64,000 bases of DNA from Labyrinthula sp. Ha. Lineage: Eukaryota > Sar > Bigyra > Labyrinthulida > Labyrinthulaceae. The DNA lies in NCBI GenBank assembly GCA_015227615.1, contig JAALGZ010000048.1:1-64000 (forward strand), written 5' to 3'. A program made the position numbers and the translations under genes. Each line of letters opens with the position of its first letter. The stretch's first letter is position 1. Below, in pieces: positions 11,901 through 25,420 of the stretch. The notes under the pieces are model-generated. The model did not search any database. It saw nothing but the letters and a program-made list of their open reading frames with translations, and was not told the origin of the DNA.

Positions 11901-12668
11901 TTATGCATTTTGTATCAACTTGGTCTGCTCAAACTCCTCTACAAGAATAGCATCAGCAATAGGCATCTCATCATCTGAAGTTTGTATTTGCTTATGATGA
12001 TTCAAGAAGTATGCCCCTAGGAGTTTTATAAGTTGAGCTGTTTGTTTTGCATCTTTCTTCGATGTTCTATTGTATCCAATGTAGATGCAGAAGGAGAAGT
12101 AAATTAACATACCGATCAAGGAAAAAACAGAAATTATTACAAGCAGGAAACCCAAAAAGAAAGCAACAAGGACCAACACTACAAAAAGGATTACCAAAAA
12201 ATATTTTAGGAGATACACTTTTGAACTGTCAGTTCTTTTAGCTTTAACTTTGTACACTGCGCAATTCTTTCCTTCTAAATATGGTTCTACAGATATAATA
12301 GTTACTGATTCGTATAGCAAGGAACTCTTTGAACTTTCGGAAACACCTAGGTTGAGTTTTCTTCTTGCTTCATCAATATTTATAATTTCATACTTTAAAA
12401 TACTTGAACTAATTCTTTGGCCAGAGTGGTGAATCATGTAACTATACATATATACAGATCCTACTTCATCACGGTTTCCCGCTACCCGGATGGCTTGACC
12501 TTTGCTTGAACAAAGAACTTTAACCTACTGCTCAAAATCCTTAGCTGCTCACCAAACAGTGGATAAAGGCTTCCTAACAATAAAGCAAAGAGTTTCATGT
12601 CCTTGTTCAACCTTTCCAGAACGATAAGTCTCTAGCGTTCCTTTCAATATTCCTTGTACAATATACGT
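11901..12668 (-). CDS. Small two-helix membrane protein, probably with a 33-nt intron; 5' end unresolved
   Basis: No family recognised. The frame is open from 12524 down to the stop at 11901. It encodes a soluble N-terminal part (about 120 residues), two adjacent very hydrophobic helices (LLKYFLVILFVVLVLVAFFL and a second ending IYFSFCIYIGY) and a short tail with an acidic patch. Just upstream, 12558-12668 holds a coding-like exon in another frame (GILKGTLETYRSGKVEQ). It joins in frame if 12525-12557 (GTTTGG...AGTAG) is removed, giving KPLST before VKVLCSSKGQ. That upstream exon has no ATG, so a further exon is needed. A competing model starts at an ATG at 12598 with a signal-like MKLFALLLGSLYPLF and removes 35 nt. 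Only the part below 12524 is secure. Confidence 0.55.
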
Positions 12669-12669
12669 T

Positions 12670-15600
12670 TAAAGTAGGGTAAAAGGTGTAGTTTTCTCAA
12701 TCTTTACTTTTCTATGAATGTTGTGCTTAATATTTTTTACACAAATGATTTGTGTTATCACATATCTGCTTATTATTTGAGGTGTCATAAAACCCGATGT
12801 CCATTTTAGACCTGAGCAGTTGCTATCTCGAAACGGCGGAGTTTCTTGTTTGTGTCTCGTTTAGTTTCGAGTTCTCGTCTTATCATTCCCGATTTTGAAT
12901 TGAACAGTAAGAGCTCTTTGTGTCTCGATGACAACCGTCTAGGGAGTAGAGGCTTAATCTGTGTTTCCCATAAAAACTCTTAGAGGTATTCATCTTTAAA
13001 TCCTCAGCTTAATACCACCAGTTTTAGTTTAGTTGTTGATTACATTCCAGATACACAATACTTTGGTACTCAAAGGAATTAAGTATCATTATTGCACGAT
13101 AAGCTTAGATACAAGCGAATCACAATAAATGCCCCATGTTGGTAGCATGATAGGACTATCTAACAAAAATAACTCCTGCATATCATTTATCTTTCAACTT
13201 AAGCACTTCATTAGTTCGACTGCTTGGAAATGGAGACTTTGATACTAGAAACAGCGGTTCAGCAACTCAAGTAGAGTTTTTAAACCAAATAAACAAAGCA
13301 ATGTCTATTCAACAGGTAACATCTTACTGCTACACTTTATTGATCTACCAAGAGAGAAAGAAGCATACCTAGAGAGTTAAATGGTGCAACGTACTTCAGT
13401 GAAGAAAAATATTACCATGTAAGTATGTCTAAAAAACTGTTTGCCTTACTGTAAGACTATGTGAGGTAGGAATGTGATAGTGCATTCTCTATATGCTGCT
13501 ACTGAGCCGGAGAAAATTTTCAACTCATCCCAATTTTTATTCTTAAGGTGAGAGCTCTAGTGATAGGTCCTCGTGTATATTTTCCCTTGGCGAAAGGAAA
13601 CTTAAGGTTGATTCTAATCCTTTACTTTTACTATAGCCGAGTAAATTAGAATAGCTTAATGAAAAAATTAATTTTCATGTTCATACTCTGCTAAGATGCT
13701 GCCATGGCTAAGCTTTCAATATGTTACAAATTAATTCCTTGTCAGGTTACACGTTTGATCTAATTTAGGGTTCTAAGTAGATGAAGGGAAATTTTAATCA
13801 CTCTTATTTTTGTAAAATGTAATTAGGCTTTCATAAATTGGGTTCTTGCAAGTAAGAAGCATATGATCTTGAATAACCGATAGCCGAGTACGCGCAAGAA
13901 GAACTCTGTACTATGATGTCTTGGTTAAGCACTGAGTTTGTTGCTTTATTGTCCAACAATTCTGGATTCATTTCTTCAAGCCATGCGAGAGATTGATTCA
14001 CCAGGAGTCAAGCTTCATCCTGGCCAGAAGTCGAATAGGGCGTGACATAACATCCAACTTTGTAAAAAATTATTAAATTCACACACCCCCCAAATTACCA
14101 TTAAACTTTGGATTTGCCTCTATCAGCAAATAGTTGTTATCATAGTGGAAGCTAAGTAAAAGATTGAAGATACAGAAGAAAAAAATTGCTGCCGCCACTA
14201 GATATATTTCCATTTTTTATCTACAGGAATAATAAAAGCAACACCACTATATGCAAAGTTAATTAAAAGCTATATTAAAGTAGATATGTTTGCCTTCTGG
14301 GTAGATATTCAGGCTCCAATCATTTTTTAAGTCTTAGACGCTTGAAAGATATTGCTATGCATGTCTAAACTTCAGCGTTGATCCATTTGCACTTAATTGC
14401 AGGGTATGTCATCAAAAGGTGTACCTTTGAGGCGAGGTATGTATTATTCTATGCGCTATCACACCTGGTAGTGTTCCTGTCGCTAGAAACTTTGGGGAAA
14501 GCTCTAACATTTTCATAGAGTCTTCAGCCGTTCTTATTAACAATCTTTTCGGATGGATTTAATTTTCCGATTAAAAAAGGAGCCTTATTGGTTCAGATCG
14601 TATATATGCACCCTGCGGCTGCGAAATAAATGATTTTACTCTCTAGCTTGGCATTATTCACTACACGTAAGCTAAGCTTGTGAAACGTTTTTAACCTCGA
14701 ATACTCTACACCTGAGTTTAAAGACTTCTATTTATGATTTAATTCCTCAAGTCTACATGTGTACATCTATTTTGGAAGGTTAACAGCCAAGTGTAGGCTT
14801 TTGAGTTTCAAAATGTAGTCCTGGGTATTGTGAGCCCTAATAGGCTTGTTCACATTTAATTAATGCCAACCTATCAAACAAAACCGAAGGAGTAGGCGAA
14901 ATAAAGCGAGTTCCAAATTGCTCTTGCCTTGATTGACCTTAGAATAAACTCAAGAATGCATTGAAAATCTTATTATTCTCTGTAGTAGTGAAAACATAAT
15001 GTTCATAATCTGTTATCCTCTATGATGAATTAATAAGAACTGTGAAAGTATTTCATTTCTACCTAGAATTTAGAAAACTTGCCTTGAGTTTGTTCATATA
15101 GACTCTCTAAATGCCTACTAAAGAGAATAAATGAGATCTTACAAATGCTCTTCGTGTCCAGACTTAAGCCATAGGTAAGAAATTTATTAATTAACCGCGT
15201 TCACAAGTAATTCAAGAATCTTATCTACATTTATTGGTTTCTTTGAGTCTTCGGAATATCAAAATCAAAGAGATCAAATCATACAGATGTGGGAATTACT
15301 CACGATATTTTCTTACCCAAACAAGATACAGGACTAATGGTTGTCATTTATTAGATTTTTTTGAATGATTAGAAATCTATTTGCCTGTTTTTTCACTTCT
15401 TTCAACTCAGTACATAGATCTCATGGTTTAAAAAGAATATACTTTGCATTCAAGCAGACCTAGCACTTGTTTGAACAACCTCTCCACAAGCATCATAATT
15501 AATCACCATACTCCTTCAGCAGGATAGAAATTCTAATGCAGAATCTGTGTTACCAGGGGACTCTATATATAGAAGAAAATTAACAAGGGAGTCTCCCACA

Positions 15601-15712
15601 TATCTATAAAACATCTTTTTTTTTGTAATAGATAAACTTTTGTTATTTAATAGCAGATATTATAACACTTATTAATCACTAATACATAATATTATTGGTA
15701 TATATAAACGGA
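12670..15712. other. Gene-poor spacer with one coding relic
   Basis: Long AT-rich spacer. A 58-codon open stretch on the minus strand (13831-14007; LAWLEEMNPELLDNKAT, then IIVQSSSCAYSAIGY) has protein-like composition but no start codon and no recognised family. It is probably an exon of a lost gene or part of a decayed mobile element. A somewhat more GC-rich patch at 12800-12960 could hold the first exon of the membrane protein ending at 11901. Nothing else was seen. Confidence 0.45.
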
Positions 15713-15831
15713 TCATACTCGCATTAAAAGTGTTTTAGAAACTGGTAATTCAGCACCCCACAAAATATTATTTTCTGGGAATAACTAATACTGCAATAAT
15801 AGCTAGGAAAACTGCACAAAATATGATTCAT
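15713..15831 (+). promoter_or_regulatory. Conserved upstream block of CBM1-like copy B
   Basis: About 119 bp that match 25421-25540, upstream of copy C, at roughly 80 percent identity by eye. The core GGGAATAACTAATACTGCAA is identical in both. The block ends 260 bp before the ATG here and 264 bp before it in copy C. Retention of sequence and spacing while the surrounding DNA has drifted suggests a shared promoter or enhancer. Confidence 0.6.
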
Positions 15832-16091
15832 ACAAAAGAATTAAGTTGAGTTATAACTCAATGTAACTGAATTATAGTTACTTAAATTGGTGAAACTGTA
15901 TATAATTAAGTAATTCACTTCATTTTTATAAATCGGATCATGTGCTTGAGTCATTAGTACTGAGTTATGGTTCTATTTAATACTTTACCTGAGATAAATA
16001 TCAGTCCAAAACAACAAGAAAAAAGTTATAAAAGAAGCTAAGCAATTAAATTCCACCCTTTTCTCAAAATAAGACAAGGGCGAAATACAAG

Positions 16092-16781
16092 ATGAAAATA
16101 ATCATAATATTTCTCCTCTTTGTCACTATAAGATCACAAACATGTGTAGGTGAGTTCGAAGTATGTCTTTTTCCAGAGTTGGAAATAAACGAAACTTGTT
16201 GCGAGGGGTTTACTTGCGTCGATCAGAACGACATCGTCTCACTATGTGAGATTAATGGTACTCTAACACCTACTCCCAATCCATCTACAGGAACGGCTGA
16301 TTATCAGCCAACATCCGCTCCTACTGCAGCTCAAACAACCATCCAAACACCTCTTCCAACATCAGAACATAGTGAAACTGGTTCTTCAACAGATAGTAAA
16401 CCAGATAGTACTCTCATAATACTTACAGTATTGAGTGTACTCAGTTTTTGTATTATAATATCTTTACTTGGTGTTTCATATTTGTATTTAACAGTTGCAG
16501 AAGAAGGAACAAATAGATTAAGAGCACATGTGGAAACTTTTAATACAGAGAATAGTAGTCATAAAACAGCAAAAGTTTTATTTGTTCATAGTCATAGAAG
16601 ACGTAGTGGAGAAACTGAAAGAATTCTTAATAGATCAATTTCTGGACCTCGTACTGGAATGCTTTCTGTTCTAACTTATCCTCAAACAGCACCTACTGAA
16701 ATAATATTATCAAAATCCGTGTCACAAAAAGAACTGGATCCCAATGAACTAAGGGAAGGAAAGATGAACCAACATCTTTAG
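16092..16781 (+). CDS. CBM1-like, mucin-linker, single-pass receptor-type protein (copy B)
   Basis: Paralogue of 229 residues: signal peptide (MKIIIIFLLFVTIRSQ), a Cys-rich domain (TCVGEFEVC...ETCCEGFTCVDQND...LC) with the same Cys order as copy C but without the QCGG of CBM1, a Thr/Pro-rich linker, an acidic juxtamembrane stretch, one membrane helix (LIILTVLSVLSFCIIISLLG) and a tail. The tail is strongly conserved with copy C: SHKTAKVLFVH, RRRSGETERILNRSISGPR, then MLSVLTYPQ. RSISGP fits the mode-1 14-3-3 docking consensus RSxSxP, and RRRSGE is a basophilic kinase site. Extracellular polysaccharide or adhesive binding with cytosolic phospho-signalling is inferred. One of the six CBM1-type cysteines pairs differently here, so ligand binding may have changed. 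Intronless. Confidence 0.82.
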   Translation: MKIIIIFLLFVTIRSQTCVGEFEVCLFPELEINETCCEGFTCVDQNDIVSLCEINGTLTPTPNPSTGTADYQPTSAPTAAQTTIQTPLPTSEHSETGSSTDSKPDSTLIILTVLSVLSFCIIISLLGVSYLYLTVAEEGTNRLRAHVETFNTENSSHKTAKVLFVHSHRRRSGETERILNRSISGPRTGMLSVLTYPQTAPTEIILSKSVSQKELDPNELREGKMNQHL

Positions 16782-19700
16782 TACTGGTTTTTCTTGGGCT
16801 ATTGGAGAGTTAGCTTTATATAACTTTTTCTTTGGCATTTGGTTAAACAAAATACAATTTTTTTTGTGTTCTTAATTATATTTAACTTGGACCATTTTGA
16901 TAGTATTATGTTGTCTTTACTTTTGTTAATTATTTTCTACTTTCTTGCGCATCACAGTGAAAGTTGGTTCTCATTTTCAATACTATTTTTTGTACTTCAT
17001 AAACACTCTTACTTGAGGCCAAAGCAAATATCTTCATATCTTCTGACTTTAGTCTAGCTCAAATCCAACAAATGTTAAATCACAATAACTCAACTATATA
17101 TAGATATTTTCTTGTCCTAAACCTTGATTTAGGTATCTATTTTGCATATCTGAAACAAAGCAAAGGATTATTATTCCATAATAGAAGGCGCACTTACTTT
17201 TGGTCTTTTTCTTTTTTTACAGAATGTTTACGGAGATGAACCTGATTAACTGTGAGTTTATGTCTAATCTCAGCAAATAAGTTCGATAAAGCGTATTACC
17301 CATAAGAAACATATACATGATAATAGCTCATTTTTTCATTTAGCTCTTAAAGAGATAGATTTTCACCAAACTTGCAAACAAAATATGATAAATTAAGTCA
17401 GAATTTGCTGATTATAAAAGAAGTAATAATAACTGGAGAACATTAATAGGGCTACTAAAGGTTGAAGAAAGTACACGCTTTGGGTTCTTGATTTCTCCGT
17501 ATTTAGCATTATGTGAAATGGTTCTCTCAGTTAAGTACAGGAGAGTAAATTATAGTTCTTAGAATAAGATAAATCCTTCAATATGCTTTTTTTATTTCTC
17601 TTTTTATTTAATACTGCTGTGGGGATGGAATTGAAGAGCGAGACGAAGGAATGTGCTGATTCTTCTTGCATTGATACAAACTTTTCTGTTGCAAGAATCT
17701 CATAAAGAAGACATGAAAAGTATTTGTAATTGTTATGTGTTTATATTGGTTTCAAGGTATTAAGCATTTCTTGATGTATCAATCAGTGAGGTTGAGTTTG
17801 GAAATATAGTAAAAGCAATGAAGTTCCCATTCCTGACTATTATTTGAAGTAAGGGATTGATCGGCAACGAGCTATCTAAAATTGTTTTGTAGGTCAAAGA
17901 AATTGCGATAATAGAGTATATTTTTTGGCAGTTTCTAAGTTAACACAGGAAGCATCAGAAAGTCATAGTCCTTAAGAAATATCCGATACAAATTCAGTTG
18001 TTGGCTTTTTGAGCACCCCTTTATTACAATGATGTTTCTACCATTCAATGTTGATAACTGGCACGGTTGCGCCTGATGTATTATAGTAATCGTTTGTGAT
18101 AAGAGGTTTATGGTATAATTAATCGTTAATAACTTAACTTGAGATTTACAAAGTTTAAGAAAGAATCCGGAGAGTGCGTCATAACCTAAAGTGAGCAAAT
18201 GGGACATTACTGTATTTATGGAGAACAGTTAGAGACAAATATCCAACTTGATATAGTAAATAATACTCTCGGATGCGAATGAAATTTGCCAATATTTTCT
18301 TTCGGACACCGATATTGTAACAAGTTATTTTGATATATATCATAACTTCTACACCTAGTTGACTACAAATACTATTAAGCATAAGTCCTGAATTATTCTG
18401 CTGCGTACCAAATGCTGACCCATTAACAATGGTACATTTTTTGTAGGTGTTTCAAGAAATCTAATATCAGATCCTTACAGAACAAAAAGGTATTTTTTTT
18501 CTACTAGAAAAATCTTATCCATCTTAACTGCACTCGTTTAAAATTAATAATAAGCTAAGCACAGTACAAGCTAATCTTACTATAAAAGCATCACAAAAAA
18601 ATGTTTCTAATATTGATGCGCTTTGATATTTCTTTGAGCGAAGAAAAATTCATCTTTAATATTTCCAATATTTCGTGGGAAAAGAAATGTTATAGTAGAG
18701 GTGTATAGAAAGAAATATGTTGCTTAATTTCCAGAGAAATATATAATATTTTATTTGTCTTAGAATGAAACATTAATTGAAGAAAGGCATGCAGTAAAAT
18801 TCCCGTCTCAGAATTTGTTCAAAAAAGTAAGTAGTGAGACATACTATTATCATTTTGTATTTTTCTTTTAATAGTAGTTCATCCCTGTACTTCTTATCGT
18901 CCATTTCATGGAATACTAAAAACAGCCATATCAAAGTAAAATGTTTTAGCTGTTCTTTGATTTTCAAATATGATTGAAAGTTTATGAAATTATATTCCAT
19001 AAGGGTGTTGTACCATTATGAAGAGAAAAATTTGCCCCTTTTAAATTGTTTATATGCACTGTTGTTTCTAACATTTCCTAGAGATATTCTCTATAAGTTA
19101 AGCAAATTGGCGGCATATCAAGGCTATCTGCACTCTTAGTTAATCTAAATTCATTTTAATAACTTTCTTGGAGAGAAAACTATACAAACAGAAGTATTCA
19201 GTCATAGCTTTAACTTTTGTTTTGTACAACACTATTTTCTTGCCGTAGTATAACAAATGGAACATTTCTGTAGTCTAAGTGGAAAAACTAGAACAAAATA
19301 AATTAATAATATTTAGCTGTGCATTTTTATGCAGCTATAAACTGAATTTGTACATATCTATGATTTGATGCTATATGTCCTGAAAACACACTCTTAAATA
19401 TATTACCCAGTTCAGTGCTCACAAAAGATAAAAAAGAAGTATTGGAGTTAATTGTGTGTTTGTACGGTTATATCAGGATTTAGGCGTTAAATATTAAGCT
19501 GTACAAGTATACGGATATGACCTAGTGCTACTTTATTAGTACCTGTATACATTAGGGAATTCGGTTTTTTATTTCTTCATGGGAATACCATGGATATTCT
19601 TGAGATCCAGAATACAGATATATTGAAAAAACCTCGGTTTTATTATAGTTGATAATAGGGTTAAAGCAAGATAGTTTTCTTATATAGTCGAGCTAAGTTT

Positions 19701-22700
19701 CCGTCTTGTTATCTCTTGTTTTTTTCCCTATGTTACTTTATATATTTGCTCAACTACCAGGTTACCCAACTCTGACTCTGTGCAACGCATAAATATTCAA
19801 CTTTTTAGACTACAGTTAGAATAAAGTTCAAGCTAAACAATAGTAACAATATTATTTGGTGACGCCAACAATAGTTTAGCTTAATAGATTTGAAAAACTA
19901 AATTAAAACATGGTGCGCTTAAACAATATATATATATATATTTATTTTGCATCTTTCATCCTATAGAATGGCTAGTTAGGGTTATCCCTAGGAAACTAAT
20001 GCTCCATGTTAGTCTATTTAAAAACAATTATATTATATTTTTTTCAACATAATTACCATATTAATTTCTTCTTACTAAGCTGGTTGGCGAAATAGCTCTA
20101 TCATAGCTCATTGCAGATAGTTTTTTCTTAGAGTTACTTAATCTACGCAACTGTAGGTTATAGTTTCTTAATAGGAAAAAGGAAAATTGACATCACCTCC
20201 AAAACCCTAAGACACGATATTCCCACTTCAATAAGTCCCATGAAGTTTAATAGACAAATTATGTTAAAGTTCAAACTGAGTTCCGTTTCAAGCTACTAGA
20301 CCTTCATACTATACACTAAGTCCACCTGAATATCTATAATGTGTCGTTAAAATCACTCTATAGAGTTACATTTGCTGATATTTTCCTATTTCATAATTTG
20401 TGTTGTCTTACCATATTATAGTGTTTGCTTATTCCCCTTAAATTCCAAGTAATACCGACATTCCACCCACAAGAAAACTTTGGACTAGTACATACTTTTA
20501 TTATATGGCTCTGAGTTCTTGGATATTTCGTTGTTCTTAAGAATTATGCTCTGAGCAGTTTAAGGTGACTACATTACCTGTATACCCTATATCCCAACTC
20601 CTGTTGATATTTTTATTAGGACTGATGATTCAAGTATCATCTTAGAATATAATGCGAAATAAGTTGTATGTTTAAATTAGTTTAGGTCTAACCCTTACTT
20701 GGGTGGCTTAAGAAAACTAAATCTTATCATACTGAACTTAATTAAAGATCCAAAGAAGTTTATGCCTGAGAAACTTAAAACTATAATTCAAAACTTTATA
20801 AACTATAGCCAAGGTGTGGGCTTGCAAAAGAATCTGCTCTACGCACAATTGTAGTTATTTTGTTTGCCTTTCATGACTTGTAAGTAGTAACAAAAGAAGC
20901 TAGAGAAATTACTTAACCTGTTTTCTTATAGGGTGTATGTATATTCTATTCTTGGGGATTGAGTTTGTAATACATCAGATTTTTCTTGAATTATCAGTCA
21001 AGTTTTGATTCAAACTAAAATTTAATCATCGACAGCTAATCTTTCTTGTCAGTAAAACTATCGCTATGTTTGTTTACTGTGCATAATTTTTTTTAGAAAT
21101 TAAGTTTATTTTGGGGAAAACTTGTATAAGATATAAATCCTCCGCTCAAAAACATAATTTTCAACTTGATTAGAGTTTGGTATAGAAGAAGAGTTCTGCT
21201 TGGGCTTAGTCAATGAGATTATGATACACGACTAATCAAACTGTCTTTGGAATAATAAGTAGGTGTGAAGATATGACAAGTTAATAATATTAAGCTTCAA
21301 AATAGCTATGGTGAAATGTATGTTTTCTCAACCAAATATGTAGCATAACATTTTCCCTTAGATTTTTAAGCTCTAAGTAGTTTATACCAAGAACATTGAT
21401 ATTGTGTCTTGCATTGGTTGGGCCGTGAGCTCAATGCCATCCTGCTACTAAATCCACCCCATGATTGCATTCCACCAACAATATAGCGCAAATAAACTTT
21501 TAAACTTAAGATGTAGCGAAGCAACAGAAGGCTTACTTATAGGAGATATACTTTAATGATGTAGAAACAGACAAATAATGAAATTAAGTATATTAGTGGA
21601 CATGAAAATGATATGGTAAAATACTGAATAGAAAAAAAAATAGTAGGATCAAGAATAGAGACTCTCAGTTCTTGATATTAATTTTGTTAGGCTAATGAGC
21701 CGTTTCTTACAAGTACGTGTCTTTTGTACTTATTGTCAACAGTATGCATGATTCCTTTACATCGGAAGATCTAATGGGATCTCAGTTGAGCTCTTTCTTG
21801 AGTTATGGAATACATATCATTTCATACTTCTAGCTAGCAAATTCCTTCAATGATTTTTAGTACCAGTTATATAGCCGCAAGTGATATATGCCCAAATTAG
21901 TTGAATTTTTTATCATCCATAATAATCTGACATTACCATAATCATAAATTACACCAAAGTTCCCAAGTTCTAGGATTTAGACCAAACAGATAACAGACTT
22001 TGTAAATATGAAATAAAGCATCTAAAGTCTGATTTTATAGTTCTTAAATATATTTTAATCAAATCCCATTCAATTTACTGTACTATGACCTATACTTGCA
22101 ATTAATTGTATGTCATTGGTTTTAATAGTTCAGGTTTCAAGTGGTTAGTGGTCCATAGGACATACGGTCCAGCTCGCATTTTCTTTCTCGAACCTGAATC
22201 TTAATTAGTGCTCTGAAATTATATTGCCAGTTTGAATACAGGCCATTGCATCTTTAAAAGTGTGAGAATATGTGGCTTAATTAGTTTCCACGACGTTCTC
22301 AAGTACTATTCCTAGCCATCTTTATCTTCGAAAGAAGGCCCTCCTAGGCTGAACCAGTTTGAGATGTTGGGTTGGCTTTATATTTATTCAACTTAGTTAT
22401 GAGCAACCATGCAGCCCTGTCTGCATAGGAAGTATACACCTTTCTGTAGTATGTCTGAGTATCATGTTGTAAAATTCTGGTTGCTTAAAAAATTGTAATC
22501 AGGCTTAAATTTTTACCAGAAACTTATCAGAAATCTTTCTCTTGCTCTTATACTTGTATCAACTATCCAACATTATTTGCAAGTGTTATATACTATGGTA
22601 TTAAGATTTTTTTTGGCAACCAATTCAAACAAAAAAGTTAACAAAAAACAACGAAGTGAGGGCTAGTAACATCTATTGGATATGGTGCAAACTTTAAAGT

Positions 22701-25420
22701 ATTTTAGTTTTCCAATATACTAATCCGAATGTTGCAGGGAGTTTCTGAAAGAAAGGGTGTTATTAAAGGCGTAACCTATTCTCATGGCCATAAAGAGTGA
22801 GAAACTTTAGTATTCATTCACATTCAAAAAATATTTTAATAGATTAGCATGTGAAGCTAGTAAAGTTTATAATTTCTTATCACAGCATTTTGAAAGTTTT
22901 GGAAACAGTTCAATTTGTACAGGGAAATATTCTATGGGTTTGTGGGAACACCGAGAAATCCCGTTAGCTAGTAACAGCTTGATGAAATGTAGCTCCATAC
23001 TGTTTTATCGTACCAGTAATTTCACATATGCTTAGAGCCAATGGTCTACAGGATTGATATCGAGGAAAATACTCAATTTCAAGGTTTTACTCTCAGGGAA
23101 TAGAAGAGTTGAACGGATATGTCTTTTTTTTCCTTGATCATTTTTGTTTGCAGGTTCCAGCTTATCTTTTTTAGCAAAGATGAATTAACTTTCTTGTATA
23201 ATCTAGGGACCATCTATGATTTCCCATAAGTGAACATTCTACCTTTTAAATAGTAATTTCTCAACAATACGACAAATAAGTTACTTAACAATTGAGTTTG
23301 TGGTTGACAACTACTATACCTCAAAATTAGCGTTTCTTCTTTGTTCTCAATAGTTTTTTGTTGCTTGCATAAATACAAAAAGATTGAAATAGTGACTTCA
23401 GTCAAAGATCGTACCTACTTTCAAAGATGAAAGATGCGCTCTAGCATCAAATTTAATGATAAAGTATACTATTTTGAAATATACCTATGAAACCTTAGTT
23501 TCCATCCCATTAGTAGCTCTGATAGGTATCTTTTATGAAAATTTATTTTCACCTAACACTCATCGATACAGCATACGCTTTTTTTTTCTCACAGAAGTAA
23601 GCATTAATATTGAATATCTACCTAAGTCTGATACTTTTCTTGCCTTAGCGAATCCAGGGTAAGAACACGTATTGTAGGTATAAAAATGCCTGTGCCGAAG
23701 AATTCATGGCTTTGCATTCCAATACTTAATACTATGTAGATTCCTAGGCAAGTATTTGAGATTAGTTATACATATGCCTTCATTTGTTTAATTTTTGAAG
23801 CTTAGCAGCTGATAAACTTCGACCCTCATCTCAGCTGTTGTAGCTAATTGAATTTCTTAATCGATAAATAAACGGGTAATAATCAACATAATTTAAAACT
23901 AACATAAAAATAATTAAAAATAGTAACACCCTAATTTTCCAAGAAGCCTTTAATGTATATACTCTTTGAGCCTTATAGGGGAAACTAGGGTCGAAGCGAG
24001 AATAAAGGTTGAAATAATGAGAAAGAGATCAATGGTCCGGTTTAGATTTATTCTGCCATCTAGCTATAAATCATTTTCTATTAATAGTAATGACAGCAAT
24101 CTTTCATACTCCTGTGACCTTTTTCACAGGTTGATTTAAATAGATTTTCCAGGTTCAGGTCGTGAAATTTCAAAAGGAAAACAACAAATTTTTTTAGCAA
24201 TTTCTAGAGATTATTGATGGGGGATCCTCTCTAAACCGATTTACTGCCCAAATTGTTTGTCCCGGTGCAATAAGACGGGAAAATTAACTGCGTTGAGTTT
24301 AAGAGTGTTGCAAAATGCTGAGAACACAGGAATACTAAACCAAACCGGTACAAGTCATTTCCGCGTTAACGATGGATTGATTTTGGTTATACATATAATT
24401 CCCTAGTTCCAACGCATACAAGATGCAATAAAAGTAATGCCGCAGGTAGCCTTCTGACAAGAAAACTAACAAATATTTATGGACTAGCGCAACAAGAAAT
24501 AGCATATCTAGAGGTAGCGGTCTTCCTGGCGTTAGGACTTTAAATTTAGCTATTGCAATATGCTAACCTAAGATAAACATAATTGTATATCAACGAAAGC
24601 GAGTTCTAGATTGGGCATAGTTTCATGGTGCTGAACCTCACCTCAAGAATTCATTCAATAGCTAGCAAATCTCAATATAGCAATACTCTCCTGTCTTTCG
24701 TCTTTGACGGTGTTTCATTAATTTGAAAATGTAACGAAAAAAGTTCTACTGAACTAAATCTACGAGTTAACTTGAGTTTTCTCTAGTTTATCCGTTAGAA
24801 AGGAAAGAGAAGTGTATTCTAGGGATTATCTCAGGCATAAGAACTACTAGAGGCGGTTACCCTTAAAGTAAAAGCGAAGAATTTAGCAAAGTTCTTGCAA
24901 ATGACAAAATGAAAGTTAAAAGTTAAGTCGTAGTTTTGTTTGTATCACCAGAAAGTTGACGCATAAGAGTTCACCTCTATCTAGTGATGGAATCCCTCTG
25001 GCGATTGTTTTACGTAAGAAAGAAAATGAACTAGTAAACCTCTGTTTCCATATATTTCTCAATTTTCTGCAAGATTTTTCCTAATGTAGTTTCCTCAATT
25101 TAGACGTCGATTATAAACCTAGATTTGTAATACAATACGTATGTAATGGCATTTAAGAAGGTGAAATAGCATCTTGAACATTGACTTCACACAAAATTCA
25201 GCTAATTGTCTAACTTGTTTCTTCTAGTTCAAAACATAGGGACTGGGATTTTGTTTTCTTCAAAATTTCCAACTAAGAGGGAAAGTAAGGGTGTCCTACT
25301 AAGTGCTTACTAATAATGTGTCTGACTTTTGTATAGAAAGAAAACTATTATAACTTAATAGCAAATATAATAATTGGTGAAAAGGTCTTGTTTTCTTGTT
25401 TGCTCATATATATATACGCG
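16782..25420. other. Large gene-poor spacer (8.6 kb)
   Basis: Almost entirely AT-rich non-coding sequence with a short AT microsatellite around 19926-19942. Minus-strand open stretches at 17935-18207 and 18179-18382 overlap in different frames and look like a decayed coding relic of unknown origin. No complete gene, RNA gene or clear transposon ends were recognised. The spacing between receptor copies B and C (9.7 kb) lies mainly here. Confidence 0.45.
17583..17705 (+). CDS. Possible tiny secreted peptide
   Basis: A 40-residue reading frame beginning with a strong signal-like core (MLFLFLFLFNTAVG), then a short polar part with two cysteines (KECADSSCIDT). The mix of a clean signal peptide and a Cys pair is unusual for random AT-rich DNA. 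The frame is short and has no homologue I know, and downstream splicing cannot be excluded. Confidence 0.25.
   Translation: MLFLFLFLFNTAVGMELKSETKECADSSCIDTNFSVARIS

Noticed and set aside
17935-18382. Overlapping minus-strand frames that look like one shifted protein
   Set aside because: No recognisable family and no splice pair; probably a decayed stretch, too weak to list as a gene.
19926-19942. AT microsatellite as an origin or centromere signal
   Set aside because: Short AT runs are common throughout this AT-rich window and nothing else supports it.
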